Positions 23,101 to 32,523 of a stretch of 64,000 nt of DNA are shown in pieces. How positions within the stretch are numbered: the first letter of the stretch is position 1; the number at the start of each line of letters is the position of its first letter. The notes under the pieces were generated by a model. The model had not been told where the DNA came from. It made no database searches and was given only the letters and a program-made list of their open reading frames with translations. Location of the stretch: the NCBI GenBank assembly GCA_905147135.1, contig LR990039.1:34841708-34905707 (forward strand), read 5' to 3'. Made by a program: the position numbers and the translations under genes. The stretch is from Blastobasis lacticolella (taxonomy: Eukaryota > Arthropoda > Insecta > Lepidoptera > Blastobasidae).

Positions 23101-26100
23101 AAAATGCGCTTGAAATCTGTCGCCTAATTGAATACATTTGTACGTAGCAATTTATTGGCTAAATACGCACGCCCGAATCAAAATGCCATTACGTACAGAA
23201 TCGTATTTACCAAATATCAACTTTTTTTCATACTTATAAAGCTCAAAATTGCTTTTCGCGCTGTGGATAATGCTGCGATTCCATTTCTTTTTGTGTGCAA
23301 TCATTGTTTTCGCTTTACCGCATGTGCATGAATGAGACAACTGACGTGATGTCTGACACTGACAATATGTTTATGATTAAAATAATAATTTTTGATGGTT
23401 TTTTATGTGTAAATCGCTATATTTATGCATGATAAGATGTATAATGTGTTTATTCACGCAAAATATGAAATCCCATCATTTTTTCGTCGTTTACGGCTAT
23501 TGTTTCGACAATTTATGAACGCGCACTTGGGCATACTTACGTGCCAACGGCTAATGACGGACTACGGAAAAGGACTGCTTGACTAGCGATTAAGCAGTCC
23601 TTCACCGGCCCACTTTTCAAGTGTTCATGCGATATCTACGGTTAGTAATATATCAATGGTCCCAGACCCAGACCACGGGACTCGGAGCATCGCCAATCAG
23701 CCTTTTGGCACGTAGAGTCAAGAGCTTCAAGCTGATACATAGCGGTGCCATCCTAGAGGTGACCACTTGCCATCCCAGAGGTTCTTTTTCAGTAGTAAAA
23801 AGTTTATCTCGAATTAGTTTTAATTGAAGGGAAGATTATTGCAAAATAATACATTATCGCATTGATAATAAAGGTCAAAATAACATAACCCATGACTTAA
23901 ATGTCAGGCATCTCAGATAACACTCAATACGTCATAATTACTCCATTAAAAAAGTCAACCTTAGCGATCATTAGATCTCGCAGAAACTTTTGTCAAAACT
24001 GGTAGACCACTTTCTTGGCCGACCGTTCTACATACACAACCAGCCTTGTAGTTGGTATGAATTAAGTAGCTGTCGCGGGCCTCAAGTCCGCTTATTTACT
24101 AAGGCTCGATTTGACATGTGTTTTGTACTCTGTCACCGATGCTCGTAGGTGTGTAGTTACATATTATCAACATGGTATATTTGCAAATCAATAGTTGCCG
24201 CCTCCGATGATTGTTGAAATGGTTGGTGCAACCAGATATGGGGTACTCACACAGCTATGAAGGTTCTACCGCATCCTGGCACCAGGCAGATGTACTGGAA
24301 CTTATGCGAATCTATATGTTTCCGTAAACGGTACCGAGTGCTGTAGTATCTGTGGCAAATTTCGCATTCGTGAGCGCCGCTCGACTGGAACAAATGTGAT
24401 TGGCAACCGATGACGAAATTTTACCGTTACCGCTTTCGGGCAGGTGGACTGTCTGATCTTCTACACGTGAAGCATAGAAAGAAAATCAAGAGTATATAGG
24501 ACCGTTTAGCATCTAGCACAATACGTCTACCACATCCATGTTTAATGATAACATTATTTAGTATAATAAAGAATAATAATATAAGGCCAAAAATTAGAGA
24601 CAATACTAGTGACATTAATATATTTTAAATATAATAATACTCACTGGATCATGTAGCACCATATGTCTTGTGTAAAGATCCTCGTCCTGATAGCTCACGT
24701 AGCATATATCGCATTTGTATTTCCTAAAAAGGTACGCATGTTTCAGCTTTTGAGATTCAAAGAGACTTATTTTCTCTTCTTTAGAAGCGAAACACTTTAT
24801 CTTTATTTGGTACTTCTGCTCATACTCCCGCGCTGCTGCTGAATTGAAATCCGTATGATCGTACAAGCTCCGTTTTAGTTTACCACAATTCTGAAGGCTT
24901 CGAATAATATCGTCATCCGCTCGTCTATATTTCAGTTTCAAAAATGAATGGAAAATCTCTCTGCTGTAATTGCTGCTACTATTTGCAATCTCGTGTTGCT
25001 TCTCCAATTCCATTTCCTCCACATTATCCGGAACTAAATTATCTACATTCCAATGATGTTTATCCACATTTCTATTAGTTTTCATATGGTATTTGTCGAG
25101 TATATGCCTGTAAAAGAATATCTTGTTTACATTTTTCCGTCTTTTCTGTTTGCTTTCCATTCCCCTTAGCTTGTCTTGCAAAGTCGTCAGCGTCAGCGTA
25201 TAGCGTGCAGAAACCGCTCGTCTGCGCTGTTTCGTCGTGTTACTTTTTGAAAGCGTTGTTTCTTTGCTGTTGCTCGCATTACTAATGCGAGTTTCACTAT
25301 TTGGCTCATTGACGTCCTCATCAGTTTCCTCCAAATATTGTACTTGTGTATAATCGATTGTCTCTTCATTAAACGACTCGTGCATGTCAAACACTTCTTG
25401 TGGCTCATTGGGTAATAAAAAATTTTCCTCGAGCTCATTTTTAGGCGAAATTTCAAATAACTCATCCATAATGTTGCACTGTGTTTCAACTAACTTGTTT
25501 ACATCGCGACATGCGTGAATTTGTATATTTAATTTGTGATTCTCATCTTTCGAAATGTCTGTATTGTTGTATGTATTGTCTAAAGTCTTGTCAGGTTCAT
25601 TTATGACGTAGCCATCAATACTTTGCAAATGTTCTATCTCAGCCGGTTCTGCCTTAAGTGCTACATCATCTTCCATAGCAGTTGCATCATTCGAATATAA
25701 TGATAATGCTGAGCGATCAATATCCTTTTCTCCACCACAATCATCTACTAATATATTAGTTGTGGTTAACAATTGCATTATATTGGTTGTATCTATATTG
25801 TGAATGTAGTTCATGCCAGCAGTAAACTACAAAAATGGAAAACCATTAATATAATTACAAAGGAAATATATCAGAGACGGGAGAGAGAGATGGATAGGAT
25901 GTTGAGAGATTGAGCACGAAAGGACAATGGCTATTTTTGCCAAACCTCGCAACAATTTTAAAACTTATTATAACAAATTATTGGGTTGATTGATTACAAA
26001 TGATAGGGTTTCAGATACCAGATACCATTTATTTCATTCTATGGCAGCCAAGCCGAAATCGTGCGCGAGTTAGGTAAGGAGTCCTTGTCATGAACGGCCG

Positions 26101-28273
26101 AGTAAGTAGTAGGTAGACCTACTGGAGAATGTTGCAAGCCATCTATTAAGTGTTGGACTTTGAAGGGCCTTGAGTTCATAGAGGCAGCCGAATATCTCGG
26201 CTGGAGCATTAAAGGACGAAACCACCAATCAGTTCTGGCTGGTGCAATTATCAGAAAACCATCCTAAAAATCGGACGAACAGTACATACATGGTTGGGTA
26301 GGTTCGTCATAATTCGTCAGATATAACAAAAGAATTGTCAAATCGATCTAAATCGTAATGGGCCCCCATTACCGCCCGAACAAAATACTATTAGATGGCG
26401 CCACTGGCGAGTAAGGTCAGAATCAAACGCTTACAGTTGACAGTTGGAATTCAAGACCTTACTCGACAGTGACAAAATGTGGTGAGCACAAAAACAATAG
26501 TCCTATACAATAACAGTAATACATACATTATATGACATAATTTTGTCAATTTCCAAACACCTGCTCCGGAACCGATACGCTTTCATCAGCAGAGCGCGGC
26601 AGAAACTGCAAATATGTTGTAGCTTGAAATCAAATTTTTGTACCTGTAAAAATTCAATAGTATAATTAGAGAAAATTTTATTATTTACTTTATTTTTAAT
26701 TTATATTTTATTTTTAAAGATTTCAATAATACATATTTAAAAAAAAATTTGCTATATTGGTCATGTGGCAAACTACCCCAACATAGCATCCCACTCAGCA
26801 TTGTGTGCCCACAAAGCATAGGCCCCTACTCTGGTGTGTGCCATAAAAGGTGGCCAAGATTATAAACCCAATTCTTTAAATACAAAAGTGAAATTTACTG
26901 TGAAAAAATAAGGCTAGTTCCCGAAACTCCAAATTATTTGAACTTTTAGACATAGAATGGTTTAGCACTTATAGAATTTTCTTCAATTCACTTGACTTCA
27001 ACTAATTAGAATATTTAGTACCATCGTGGAAGTGCATCACTATACATTACCTGAATAAATTATTATATTCATAATATATCATTTTGGTGTTAATGTTCTA
27101 GTTTTGCTCTCACATACGAGGGCCCAGGGTTTGCCTTGCCTATGATCTAAGATTGGCAGATCAAGTGATTACTGTAAAGCAACTGCCATCTGCCCTCAGT
27201 GACCCTGCTACCAGGGAAAACATGACCATATAGGACCATGATTACAGGATCATGGGAACATGGTTTATTCGCAATGTGCAAGTCAGGGTCAGGGGTTCAA
27301 AAAAGGGTAGGTAGTGGTAAGATAAAGTATGGGTAGGGTAGAGTATGAGTAATGTACAGGTAACAAAGGGTAGGATCGGTTCATTAAAATGAAACTGATA
27401 TTTTATGTAATATTTTTTGATAAATTAACTGACAGACCAAATGGAACTATTGTTTTTTTACTCAAGAAACTAGCCTGTTGTGTGAAACATACATATCTCA
27501 CAAATACAGAGTTACAGAATGTAAATGTCATTGCTATAATTCTGTTCTTTCTTTCTTTATTTTGAGGTAATGAGTGGTCTAGTAGGTTAACATGCCGTCT
27601 GCCACACAGAGGTTCTGGATTCCCAGCTGGGTGGAAATTGATATGATGTATTTTCATTTCCGTTACTGGTCTGGGTGTTATATGTATAATAAGCATGTAT
27701 TTTAAAAAAATAAGTCATTTACGGTTTTCTGGTACCTTTGGTAGCTTTGCTTACTTTAGGGTTAGATGGTACTGTATGAATTGTCCAAACATCTTTATAC
27801 AATTATTTAATCAATTTAGAGAGGTGGTGGAGATGGTGGAGATGGTGGAGAGGCACGCATGCTACATTTTCGACCTCATCGTCACTTTCCATCAGGTGAA
27901 TTGAGGTCAAATGTAAGTCTATTGACAATAAAATAAAAAAGGCACCAGTAGAGAGAGGTGGTACGAGGCAGAAAGCATTAGGGCAGTGCAGTGGTGATAT
28001 TCTGCAGCAGGCACCCACACAAACTCAAAATATCAATTTGGGTTAGAGAATACCAAAGGGGGAAACTAAAAAAGGTTAGAAAAATCGAGAAAAAGTCTGT
28101 CTTACCCGCAATGATGTTACTTGCTCAAACTTCTCCGCCAATCCATTATCCTTGAGTTCATGTAACACACAGTCTGTTGCTAAACACGCCCGACACGCGC
28201 GTCTTTGATACTCTATTGGCTGCATTGTATTTGGCAACCCATATATGAAGATTGCTTGCTGTGACCAGTCCAT
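14023..28273 (-). CDS. ZAD-C2H2 zinc-finger protein, 11 coding exons (gene span)
   Basis: Eleven minus-strand exons (28273-28106, 26643-26527, 25826-24645, 24384-24251, 21243-21169, 20724-20598, 19851-19507, 19002-18838, 17510-17409, 15584-15486, 14172-14023) join in phase with GT-AG borders to give 887 codons and a TAA stop. The N-terminus is a zinc-finger-associated domain (ZAD): CRAC at residues 27-30 and CSFC at 68-71, split by intron 1. A charged linker of about 370 residues follows, then 11 fingers at residues 467-487, 496-516, 522-544, 551-571, 577-599, 605-627 (C2HC), 685-705, 763-783, 791-811, 819-840 and 848-869. ZAD proteins are a large insect family of mostly nuclear transcription factors or chromatin proteins; ZAD mediates dimerisation. 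Target and partner are unknown. The start could instead be the Met at 28225, 16 codons further in. No orthologue name can be given with confidence. Confidence 0.93.
14280..14530. mobile_element. MITE, 251 bp, TA flanks
   Basis: GAGCTCGTCTA...AAAATGACGCGCC at the left is mirrored at the right (GGCGCGTCATTTT...AGACGAGCTC), with TA on each side. A second copy starts at 63854 and runs off the window in opposite orientation. It lies just 5' of exon 11, in the last intron of the zinc-finger gene. Confidence 0.8.
14840..15390 (-). repeat. SINE-A fragments around an inverted LINE tail
   Basis: 14840-14935 and 15288-15390 carry SINE-A body text (GGATCTGCCTTGACCATGAT; GGTCCGCCTTGACCCTGAT). Between them, 14965-15180 is AT-rich with TTTATTCTTTATTGTACAC at its left, like an inverted LINE 3' end. 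All lie in an intron of the zinc-finger gene. Confidence 0.55.
15486..15584 (-). CDS. ZAD zinc-finger gene, exon 10 (end of finger 9, most of finger 10)
   Basis: A 33-codon exon, phase 0 at both ends, with acceptor CTACTCGCAG and donor GCG|GTGCGT. It provides YHVTSH of finger 9 and CKQC...RHQRA of finger 10; the final His of finger 10 comes from exon 11. Confidence 0.92.
15661..15875. mobile_element. Foldback MITE
   Basis: AACCTGCACACTCAGG at 15666-15681 is inverted at 15855-15870, and the inner arms (ACCTCACCGCCTAACTT with GAGTTAGGCGGTGAGATCC) pair as well. Intronic in the zinc-finger gene. Confidence 0.7.
15876..17408. other. Zinc-finger intron, mostly unassigned
   Basis: No exon or recognised repeat in 15876-17020. 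17030-17400 is AT-rich with many copies of ATAGTAG / CTACTAT around the GGGTTGCC and GGGTTGGCC ends, likely a small decayed DNA element. Confidence 0.35.
17409..17510 (-). CDS. ZAD zinc-finger gene, exon 9 (end of finger 8, start of finger 9)
   Basis: A 34-codon exon, phase 0 at both ends, with acceptor TTTCTTTTAG and donor CAG|GTACCC. It gives the His half of finger 8 (REHMLIH), a canonical TGEMP linker and the CRDC pair of finger 9. Confidence 0.92.
17560..17720 (-). repeat. Inverted LINE 3' tail
   Basis: An (ATTT)n run at about 17565-17590 followed by ACTTCATGCACAAACAGTAC reads on the minus strand as a LINE 3' end with a (TAAA)n tail. Intronic. Confidence 0.45.
18021..18186. mobile_element. 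Foldback MITE
   Basis: GTTGAGCACCTTC and GATATCAAAATCGGTCCCG on the left pair with CGGGTCCGATTTGATATC and GAAGGTGTTCAAC on the right. A similar but diverged motif continues to about 18370. Intronic. Confidence 0.6.
18838..19002 (-). CDS. ZAD zinc-finger gene, exon 8 (basic stretch, start of finger 8)
   Basis: A 55-codon exon, phase 0 at both ends, with acceptor AAATTCCAG and donor AGA|GTGAGT. It is rich in Arg/Lys ([10 protein letters not shown]), a plausible nuclear localisation signal, and ends with the Cys pair CEIC of finger 8. Only this exon supplies the missing half of the finger begun in the next exon. Confidence 0.88.
19068..19496. mobile_element. MITE abutting a zinc-finger splice donor
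   Basis: The right end, ACTTACCGTGGTCCTATTATA, matches the end of the MITE at 32233-32523; the left end (ATAAGACCGCGCTAAAC) is diverged. Internal text CATAGAACGTCATTCATAAA is also shared. Its right edge is about 10 bases from the donor of exon 7 (19507). Confidence 0.65.
19507..19851 (-). CDS. ZAD zinc-finger gene, exon 7 (fingers 6 and 7, low-complexity linker)
   Basis: A 115-codon exon, phase 0 at both ends, with acceptor TTGTCGTAG and donor AAG|GTAAAC. Finger 6 (CARC...H...C) ends in Cys, making it C2HC. Between fingers 6 and 7 are about 57 residues of degenerate repeats of the type KEGAGPGE, encoded by very G-rich DNA (C-rich on the plus strand, 19620-19770). Finger 7 (CGAC...HIETH) is followed by a Lys-rich tail. 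A MITE begins about ten bases into the following intron. Confidence 0.9.
20598..20724 (-). CDS. ZAD zinc-finger gene, exon 6 (end of finger 4, finger 5)
   Basis: Acceptor GTCATCCAG; donor GAG|GTAAGA, phase 0 out. It completes finger 4 (QHNRIH) and holds finger 5, CPLC with 13 residues to the first His and HRKNKH at the end, slightly longer than the C2H2 norm. Confidence 0.9.
20730..21168. other. Zinc-finger intron, repeat-like GC-rich text
   Basis: 20800-20880 holds imperfect palindromes (CTTCGGCTATGGC / GCCGATAGCCGA). 20940-21130 is GC-rich and SINE-like (GTTAATATCCCAGCAG). No exon seen. Confidence 0.35.
21169..21243 (-). CDS. ZAD zinc-finger gene, exon 5 (end of finger 3, start of finger 4)
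   Basis: A 75-nt exon with acceptor TTTATTCCAG and donor CT|GTAAGT. It supplies the two zinc-binding His of finger 3 (NHHEFH) and the CQFC pair of finger 4. Both ends join in phase to their neighbours and restore regular C2H2 spacing, which supports the borders. Confidence 0.9.
21421..21897. mobile_element. Foldback MITE with about 90-bp terminal repeats
   Basis: The left arm (TATACAGGATGTAAAAAGAC... to CGCGGAAA, 21421-21508) is mirrored at 21803-21897 (TTTCCGCGGGTATG... to CACCCTGTATA) with small gaps. The loop is about 290 bp, GC-rich in the middle (GGCCGGCCGCCGCGCG). Intronic, 178 bp from exon 5. Confidence 0.8.
22314..22655 (+). repeat. Dispersed repeat joined to a LINE ORF2 tail
   Basis: 22345-22460 is nearly identical to 59020-59135. 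It is followed by plus-frame text [15 protein letters not shown] and DRAKWRC, the C-terminus of an RTE-like ORF2. Intronic, opposite to the host gene. Confidence 0.55.
22656..24250. other. Zinc-finger intron, largely unassigned
   Basis: A palindrome TGTATTGGTAACCAATACA lies near 22753. A stem-loop at 23570-23602 has 11-bp arms (AAGGACTGCTT / AAGCAGTCCTT). No exon or known repeat otherwise. Confidence 0.4.
24251..24384 (-). CDS. ZAD zinc-finger gene, exon 4 (finger 2, start of finger 3)
   Basis: Acceptor TTTGTTCCAG; donor GCTGT|GTGAGT leaves two bases of a Val codon. It encodes a complete finger 2 (CEIC...HIDSH) and the first half of finger 3, which has the wide CLVPGC spacing (C-x4-C). The remaining half of finger 3 is on the next exon. 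Confidence 0.9.
24645..25826 (-). CDS. ZAD zinc-finger gene, exon 3 (linker and finger 1)
   Basis: A 394-codon exon, phase 0 at both ends, with acceptor TTTTTGTAG and donor CCA|GTGAGT. It encodes residues 96-489. The first half is acidic and Asn/Thr/Glu-rich with no domain I recognise. It then turns basic ([21 protein letters not shown]), which could serve nuclear import, and passes through a helical-looking stretch ([16 protein letters not shown]). It closes with finger 1, CDIC-x12-H-x3-H. The Met at 25814 is internal in this model, although a transcript starting here would give a protein without ZAD. Confidence 0.92.
25827..26526. other. Zinc-finger intron 2, unassigned
   Basis: No exon-like frame or recognised repeat. 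Short text near 26110-26250 (GAATATCTCGGCTGG) may come from an old element but could not be assigned. Confidence 0.3.
26527..26643 (-). CDS. ZAD zinc-finger gene, exon 2 (second half of ZAD)
   Basis: A 39-codon exon, phase 0 at both ends, with acceptor TTTTTACAG and donor AAT|GTATGT. It encodes residues 57-95, including [19 protein letters not shown], the second Cys pair and the following helix of the ZAD. The usual acidic-Leu-Pro lead-in to the second Cys pair is replaced by DFKLQHIC. Too short for ordinary ORF calling, but it is needed to complete the ZAD. Confidence 0.87.
27085..27300 (-). repeat. SINE-A fragment
   Basis: Body text GTTAATGTTCTAG, ACGAGGGCCCAGGGTTTGCC and GACCCTGCTACCAGGG matches the family; the tRNA-like head is missing. 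It lies in intron 1 of the zinc-finger gene. Confidence 0.65.
27563..27800 (+). repeat. SINE-C copy (tRNA-derived)
   Basis: The head has an A box in GAGTGGTCTAGTAGG and a degraded B box (GGTTCTGGATTCC). The body (AAATTGATATGATG, TTTCCGTTACTGGTCTGGG) and the tail block (AGCTTTGCTTACTTTAGGG) match the copy at 55742-55995. Followed at 27829 by three GGTGGAGAT repeats. Confidence 0.65.
28106..28273 (-). CDS. ZAD zinc-finger gene, exon 1 (first half of ZAD)
   Basis: Encodes residues 1-56, starting MDWSQQ and containing [13 protein letters not shown], the first Cys pair of the ZAD. The donor is CGG|GTAAGA, phase 0. The frame stays open upstream to 28360 with another Met, and a second downstream Met (MQPIEY, at 28225) would place the Cys pair about 11 residues from the N-terminus, as is usual for ZAD proteins. 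The true start is therefore uncertain between 28360, 28273 and 28225. Confidence 0.88.
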
Positions 28274-28559
28274 GGTTATGGGTTTGGAAAGTCTAGGCTT
28301 AGAGAATACAAAAGGGTGCAATTCAAAAAAACTTGACACCAATCTGCCGGATTGTAACAACAGTCAAGAATATGACCCTGGAAAAAAGAAAGGACAAAAA
28401 CAATGTTTCTTCTACTATTTTCCAATTATGGGCACAGTTATGGGCCATGGGTCCGTTTTAATGTTTCTTTGGTTCACACCTAGGTTAACACACATCCAAC
28501 TTCTTTTTTCATTGTATTTTATATATCAAATCAGAAAACAAAACAAATACAGAATCATC

Positions 28560-29100
28560 GATTTATATTAGAGATGGACTTGAATCACATTTGATTCGAA
28601 TGATTCCAATCATGATGGTCAAAACTCGATTCGAATGAGATTTTATGATAATTCGAATCATCGCTTGATTCGAACTGTCGAGTTGATTCGAATCAACGAA
28701 TGACAGCTGTCAAACTTAAAACTGCAATAACTCCTAAACTATTGGTGCTAGAACACTAGTTTCTAAAGAAAAATGATAGTGCTCGTCGAGATCTACATTT
28801 TTGATGACAGCTGTTAAACTTTAAACTATATCAACTCGGAAACAATTGGTCCTTGAACACTAGTTGCTAAAGATAAATGCTAGTGCTCGTCGAGATCTAC
28901 ATTTCGGCAGCTGTCAAAATTAGAACTGTTGTAACTCGGAAACCATTGGTCTTACAACACTAGTTCCTAGAGTAATTAATAGTACTCATCGTGATCTACA
29001 TTTCGGATGACAGTTTTAAGTTTGACAGCTGTCACCCGAAATATAGATATCGACGAGTACTATCACTTCTCTTTAGGAACTAGTATTGTAGGATAAATCG
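28560..29100. repeat. Tandem array, unit about 103 bp, plus GATTCGAAT cluster
   Basis: Units beginning near GACAGCTGT at 28702, 28806 and 28906 repeat with shared text CACTAGTT...TAAA...GTGCTCGTCGAGATCTACATTT. A fourth, partly inverted copy follows at 29007-29095. 28585-28700 has five GATTCGAAT-type palindromes. It lies upstream of the zinc-finger gene. Confidence 0.75.
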
Positions 29101-30384
29101 TTACCGAACTCTTTTACCTGTTTTGTGTAACAAAAAGTCGTAGATTGATAATTATGTCGACTCGACGTTTGTCGGAGAAACGTTCAGTAGATCAAAAGGT
29201 ATTTTGACAACTACTTTTCGGATTGTACGGATTACCCCAAAATAATACCAAATTCACGGTAAATATATTTCTTCAATAATGGCAACACCAAACATGACAC
29301 TTGTCAATTTAGAATGACGGTGATTATGCCAATAACATTGTGTTTACACTGTTAGAAAGGGACAAAGGACTATCGATGGTGACTCTCGCTCTGCCCGGTT
29401 TTAGTCAAAGCAGTGCGCGGTCCCTTTGGGTAGTAAGTCTATGGAACCTGGTGATGATGAGACGTTTTCCTCTTTGCTCGACGTTTTGAGCCCTGTCGAC
29501 AAGCTTTTTAAAATGCTTGACGACTATTTTTTTATCATTATCAATCCACACACATTTCGATGTATTTCCTTTATATTGATTTTATAATTCAACATAATAC
29601 AATAAACATTACAAATAAATTTAATAGTTTGCTTATATTCTATAAATTGCATAGCTACTAGCGAACTCCCGAGACTTCGCGTGGAAAGTATTCTCGCAGG
29701 ATTTTCCGATTAAAAATATTTTAAGTTCTACTTAGTTACAATTTTACCTCATAGGTTGTAGTTGTAGGCGTGTCTTATTGCTTTCTAAAAACTCAGCAAG
29801 AAGGTTTCGTATTTATAACTGTAATAAGGACAGGTTGATATTTCTCTAATGGTGTATTAATTTTGTACTTAGACAACAACTTGAAGCTTATAAAACGCTT
29901 TAGCTTCATAATTTGTTAAATTAGCAGTTTTCCAATAGTAGTAGTATCTAAAGCATTCCTAACCACTCGCGAGATGGCGTCCCGACAATTTTGGTAATTG
30001 ATAATCGCTTGAAATAGGTTCTTAGCAAACAGGATATAAACACTGGGTGCGTTGTATTGGATAATATTGTACTTGTCAATAGTTTTCAACAATTTTAGAG
30101 GTTGTAATAATAATGGAACATAGTGCCAATTTCTATAAATATTTCTTTTTTAATAAGTATTAATAAACACTTTATTTTCAAGTTTAGTATTACTTGGCTG
30201 CATGAAATCACTACCACCATCATACAGATTTAAAGAAGGTTTCCCAAATTGTAGGAGCGCCATCTATTGATGCTTTTTGAAACAAACTATCAATACCTAC
30301 TGGAAAACTCATTGCAGTGGATCCACCATGCATAGTTGTACACTGAAGAGATAGACAATACCAATTCTATGACAGTGCCAGTGT
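29101..30384. other. Unassigned intergenic sequence
   Basis: AT-rich; no open frame with recognisable content and no clear repeat. Confidence 0.3.
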
Positions 30385-32230
30385 TCAACTAATGTGAGTG
30401 TACAACTCATTTAAGTGGACAACTGAGATAGCCAATAGCCCTGTTGATTCGAATTCGCGAGCTGATTCTCTGAGCTGAAACTCGTCAATCGTGTAAAACA
30501 CCCCTTCAGCAAGAAAACAGTTGTTTCTTAAACTTATTGAGATTTTCTGCTTGGCGTTAGCGTTGTACAATTTAGGTGCCATCGCGAAAACACTGGGTTG
30601 AATTTGGAGCAGGTCTCGATGTCGTGCGCTTTTAACGTGCGGGAAAATATCCAGATTTGCACAAATATTACAATTTCGTAGACATAGAGGGATGGCATCG
30701 TTAATAATTTTAACCCTTTAAAAATGGTCTACAACTATCCGTACGTTTCAGGTTACAGATGGCTCTCAAGCATCTTTTTGCGCCCTGAATACAGCTTCCT
30801 TCCCTGTTGCGTTGCCCCAGAAAATAATTTCATACCGCAGCACTGAAACTACGAGACCGTGATAGGCTAATAGCGCAGTATTACGATTCACTACCCTATT
30901 TAGTTTGTAAATTGCGTATAAGGATTGATTTATCTTCTTACAAACATAATCGGTGTGCGTATTCCAACCCATGTTCCGATCCAAAAAATGTGTGACATAC
31001 GTATTTACGATTATTTGACCGTTATGAATAATGTTTGTTTGTTGAGTGTCCTTGTATCTTTTTTTAAAATTAATAGCCTCTTCAGAGGCGGGCAACGCAT
31101 TGGTGACTCCCCTGGTGTTGCTGATGTCCATAGGCGGCAGTGACCACTTTCCATCAGTGGCCCGCTTGCCTGTTTGTCTGCCGTATAACATAAAAAAAAA
31201 TTGTTTTGTTGAGATTGATTTATAGGTTGTTATTTTCCAACCAGTCAATTATTTTAATCAAAATATTATTTATGTTAGTTATATTATTACAAAGCATCGT
31301 GCAGTTATCAGCAAATATGGTAATATAATCATTAATTGAATTTACAATGTCATTTATATAAATAATAATGGACCCAATATACTTCCATGGGAAACACCAT
31401 AGTGAACAGTATTGCAGTTCGATAGGAATTGGGTTTCCACTCTTGTGCTGGGACATATTCTGGTTATTTGTGTCATTTGCTTTCTATCACGTAGGTAAGA
31501 TGCTAACAAATTCTTAATATTTCCCCTAACACCAATAGCTTCTCATTTTTGAATTAATATGTTGTGGTCAACAAAGTCAAACGCCTTTGTTAGATCTAGA
31601 AACAGGGCTGTGATTGGTTACCGGTTGTCTAGCTTTCAATGAATATTATACAGCATATCGTATAAGGCCATATTGATATTTTTATTATTACGTAATCCCT
31701 TTTGCTGGGGTACCAGTATTTTTTTCTTTTCACAGTAGGTACTGATAAAGAGAGGTATATTTACTTTCTCTATTATTTAAAAAAATATAGGGATTAAAGC
31801 TATAGGCCTATAATTCCAAATATTCTCACGGTCATCTTTTTTAATTATTGGTTTTATTATCGTTATTTTAAGTATGTCCGGGAAAACACCTTCAGAGATG
31901 CATAGATTTGTGATATGGCTAATTGAAGAATAAATAATATGTGATGCATGTTTCACTACTTTAGTGTTAATATTGTCATAGCCAGTACTGTTCGTGTTTT
32001 TAAGTTTTTAATTAACATATAAATGTCATGTAGAGTTGTGGGAGTCATAATTATATAAAGAATTTAGTTTATTATCGGGGATAGTTTTCTTAAAATTTGT
32101 TGTTTTTGGCCTGGATAGAGTGGTGCTAGCTTTAGTACTTAAAAGATTGCGCTATGGCGGTTGGATTACGGATAGTGCAGCCGATTGATTGGATTTGGGT
32201 TATAGTTTCATTTGGGAATTGCTGTTTAGT
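30385..32230 (-). mobile_element. Decayed jockey/CR1-like LINE, reverse transcriptase part
   Basis: The minus strand carries broken RT text in order: FLDLTKAFDFVDHNIL (about 31600), YINDIVNSINDY and FADNCTML, a ruined FADD box (31340), HFLDRNMGWNTHTDYVCKK and YHGLVVSVLRYEIIFWGN (30830), and a C-terminal stretch near 30500. An unrelated repeat is inserted at about 31055-31200. Many stops and frameshifts. Confidence 0.75.
31055..31200 (+). repeat. LINE-tail repeat (GGCGGGCAACGC family)
   Basis: GCAACGCATTGGTGACTCCC...CATAGGCGGCAGTGACCAC...GCCCGCTTGCCTGTTTG ends in AACATAAAAAAAAA. Other copies: 42318-42430 (+), 59663-59800 (-) and 63143-63275 (-). It interrupts the LINE at 30385-32230. Confidence 0.7.
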
Positions 32231-32232
32231 GT

Positions 32233-32523
32233 TATAATAGGACCACGCTAAGTACGAATCGACTGACAGTAGTAGAAATTATAAAGTGTGGATATGGCAA
32301 TATCGATTGGATATTCTGTCTTTGTCAGTCACTGTGCGTTCTAATGTGCCAATCGCCTTAATGATAATTTTCAAGTCAGTCAAATTCGTTCATAGAACGT
32401 CATTCATAAAAGTCATTGACTTTTATGAATGACGTTCTATGACGGATAAAAAAGACATGGCATAAGTTGCCACACAGAGCTTTTTTTTTAATCAGCGATT
32501 GGACTTAGCGTGGTCCTATTATA
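32233..32523. mobile_element. MITE with perfect 21-bp terminal inverted repeats
   Basis: TATAATAGGACCACGCTAAG... at 32233 is exactly mirrored at 32503-32523; the outer TA may be the target duplication. A 25-bp internal palindrome (CATAGAACGTCATTCATAAA and its complement) lies at about 32391-32442. Same family as 19068-19496. Confidence 0.85.

Noticed and set aside
25193..25489. Minus-strand frame inside zinc-finger exon 3
   Set aside because: Out-of-frame shadow of the 394-codon exon.
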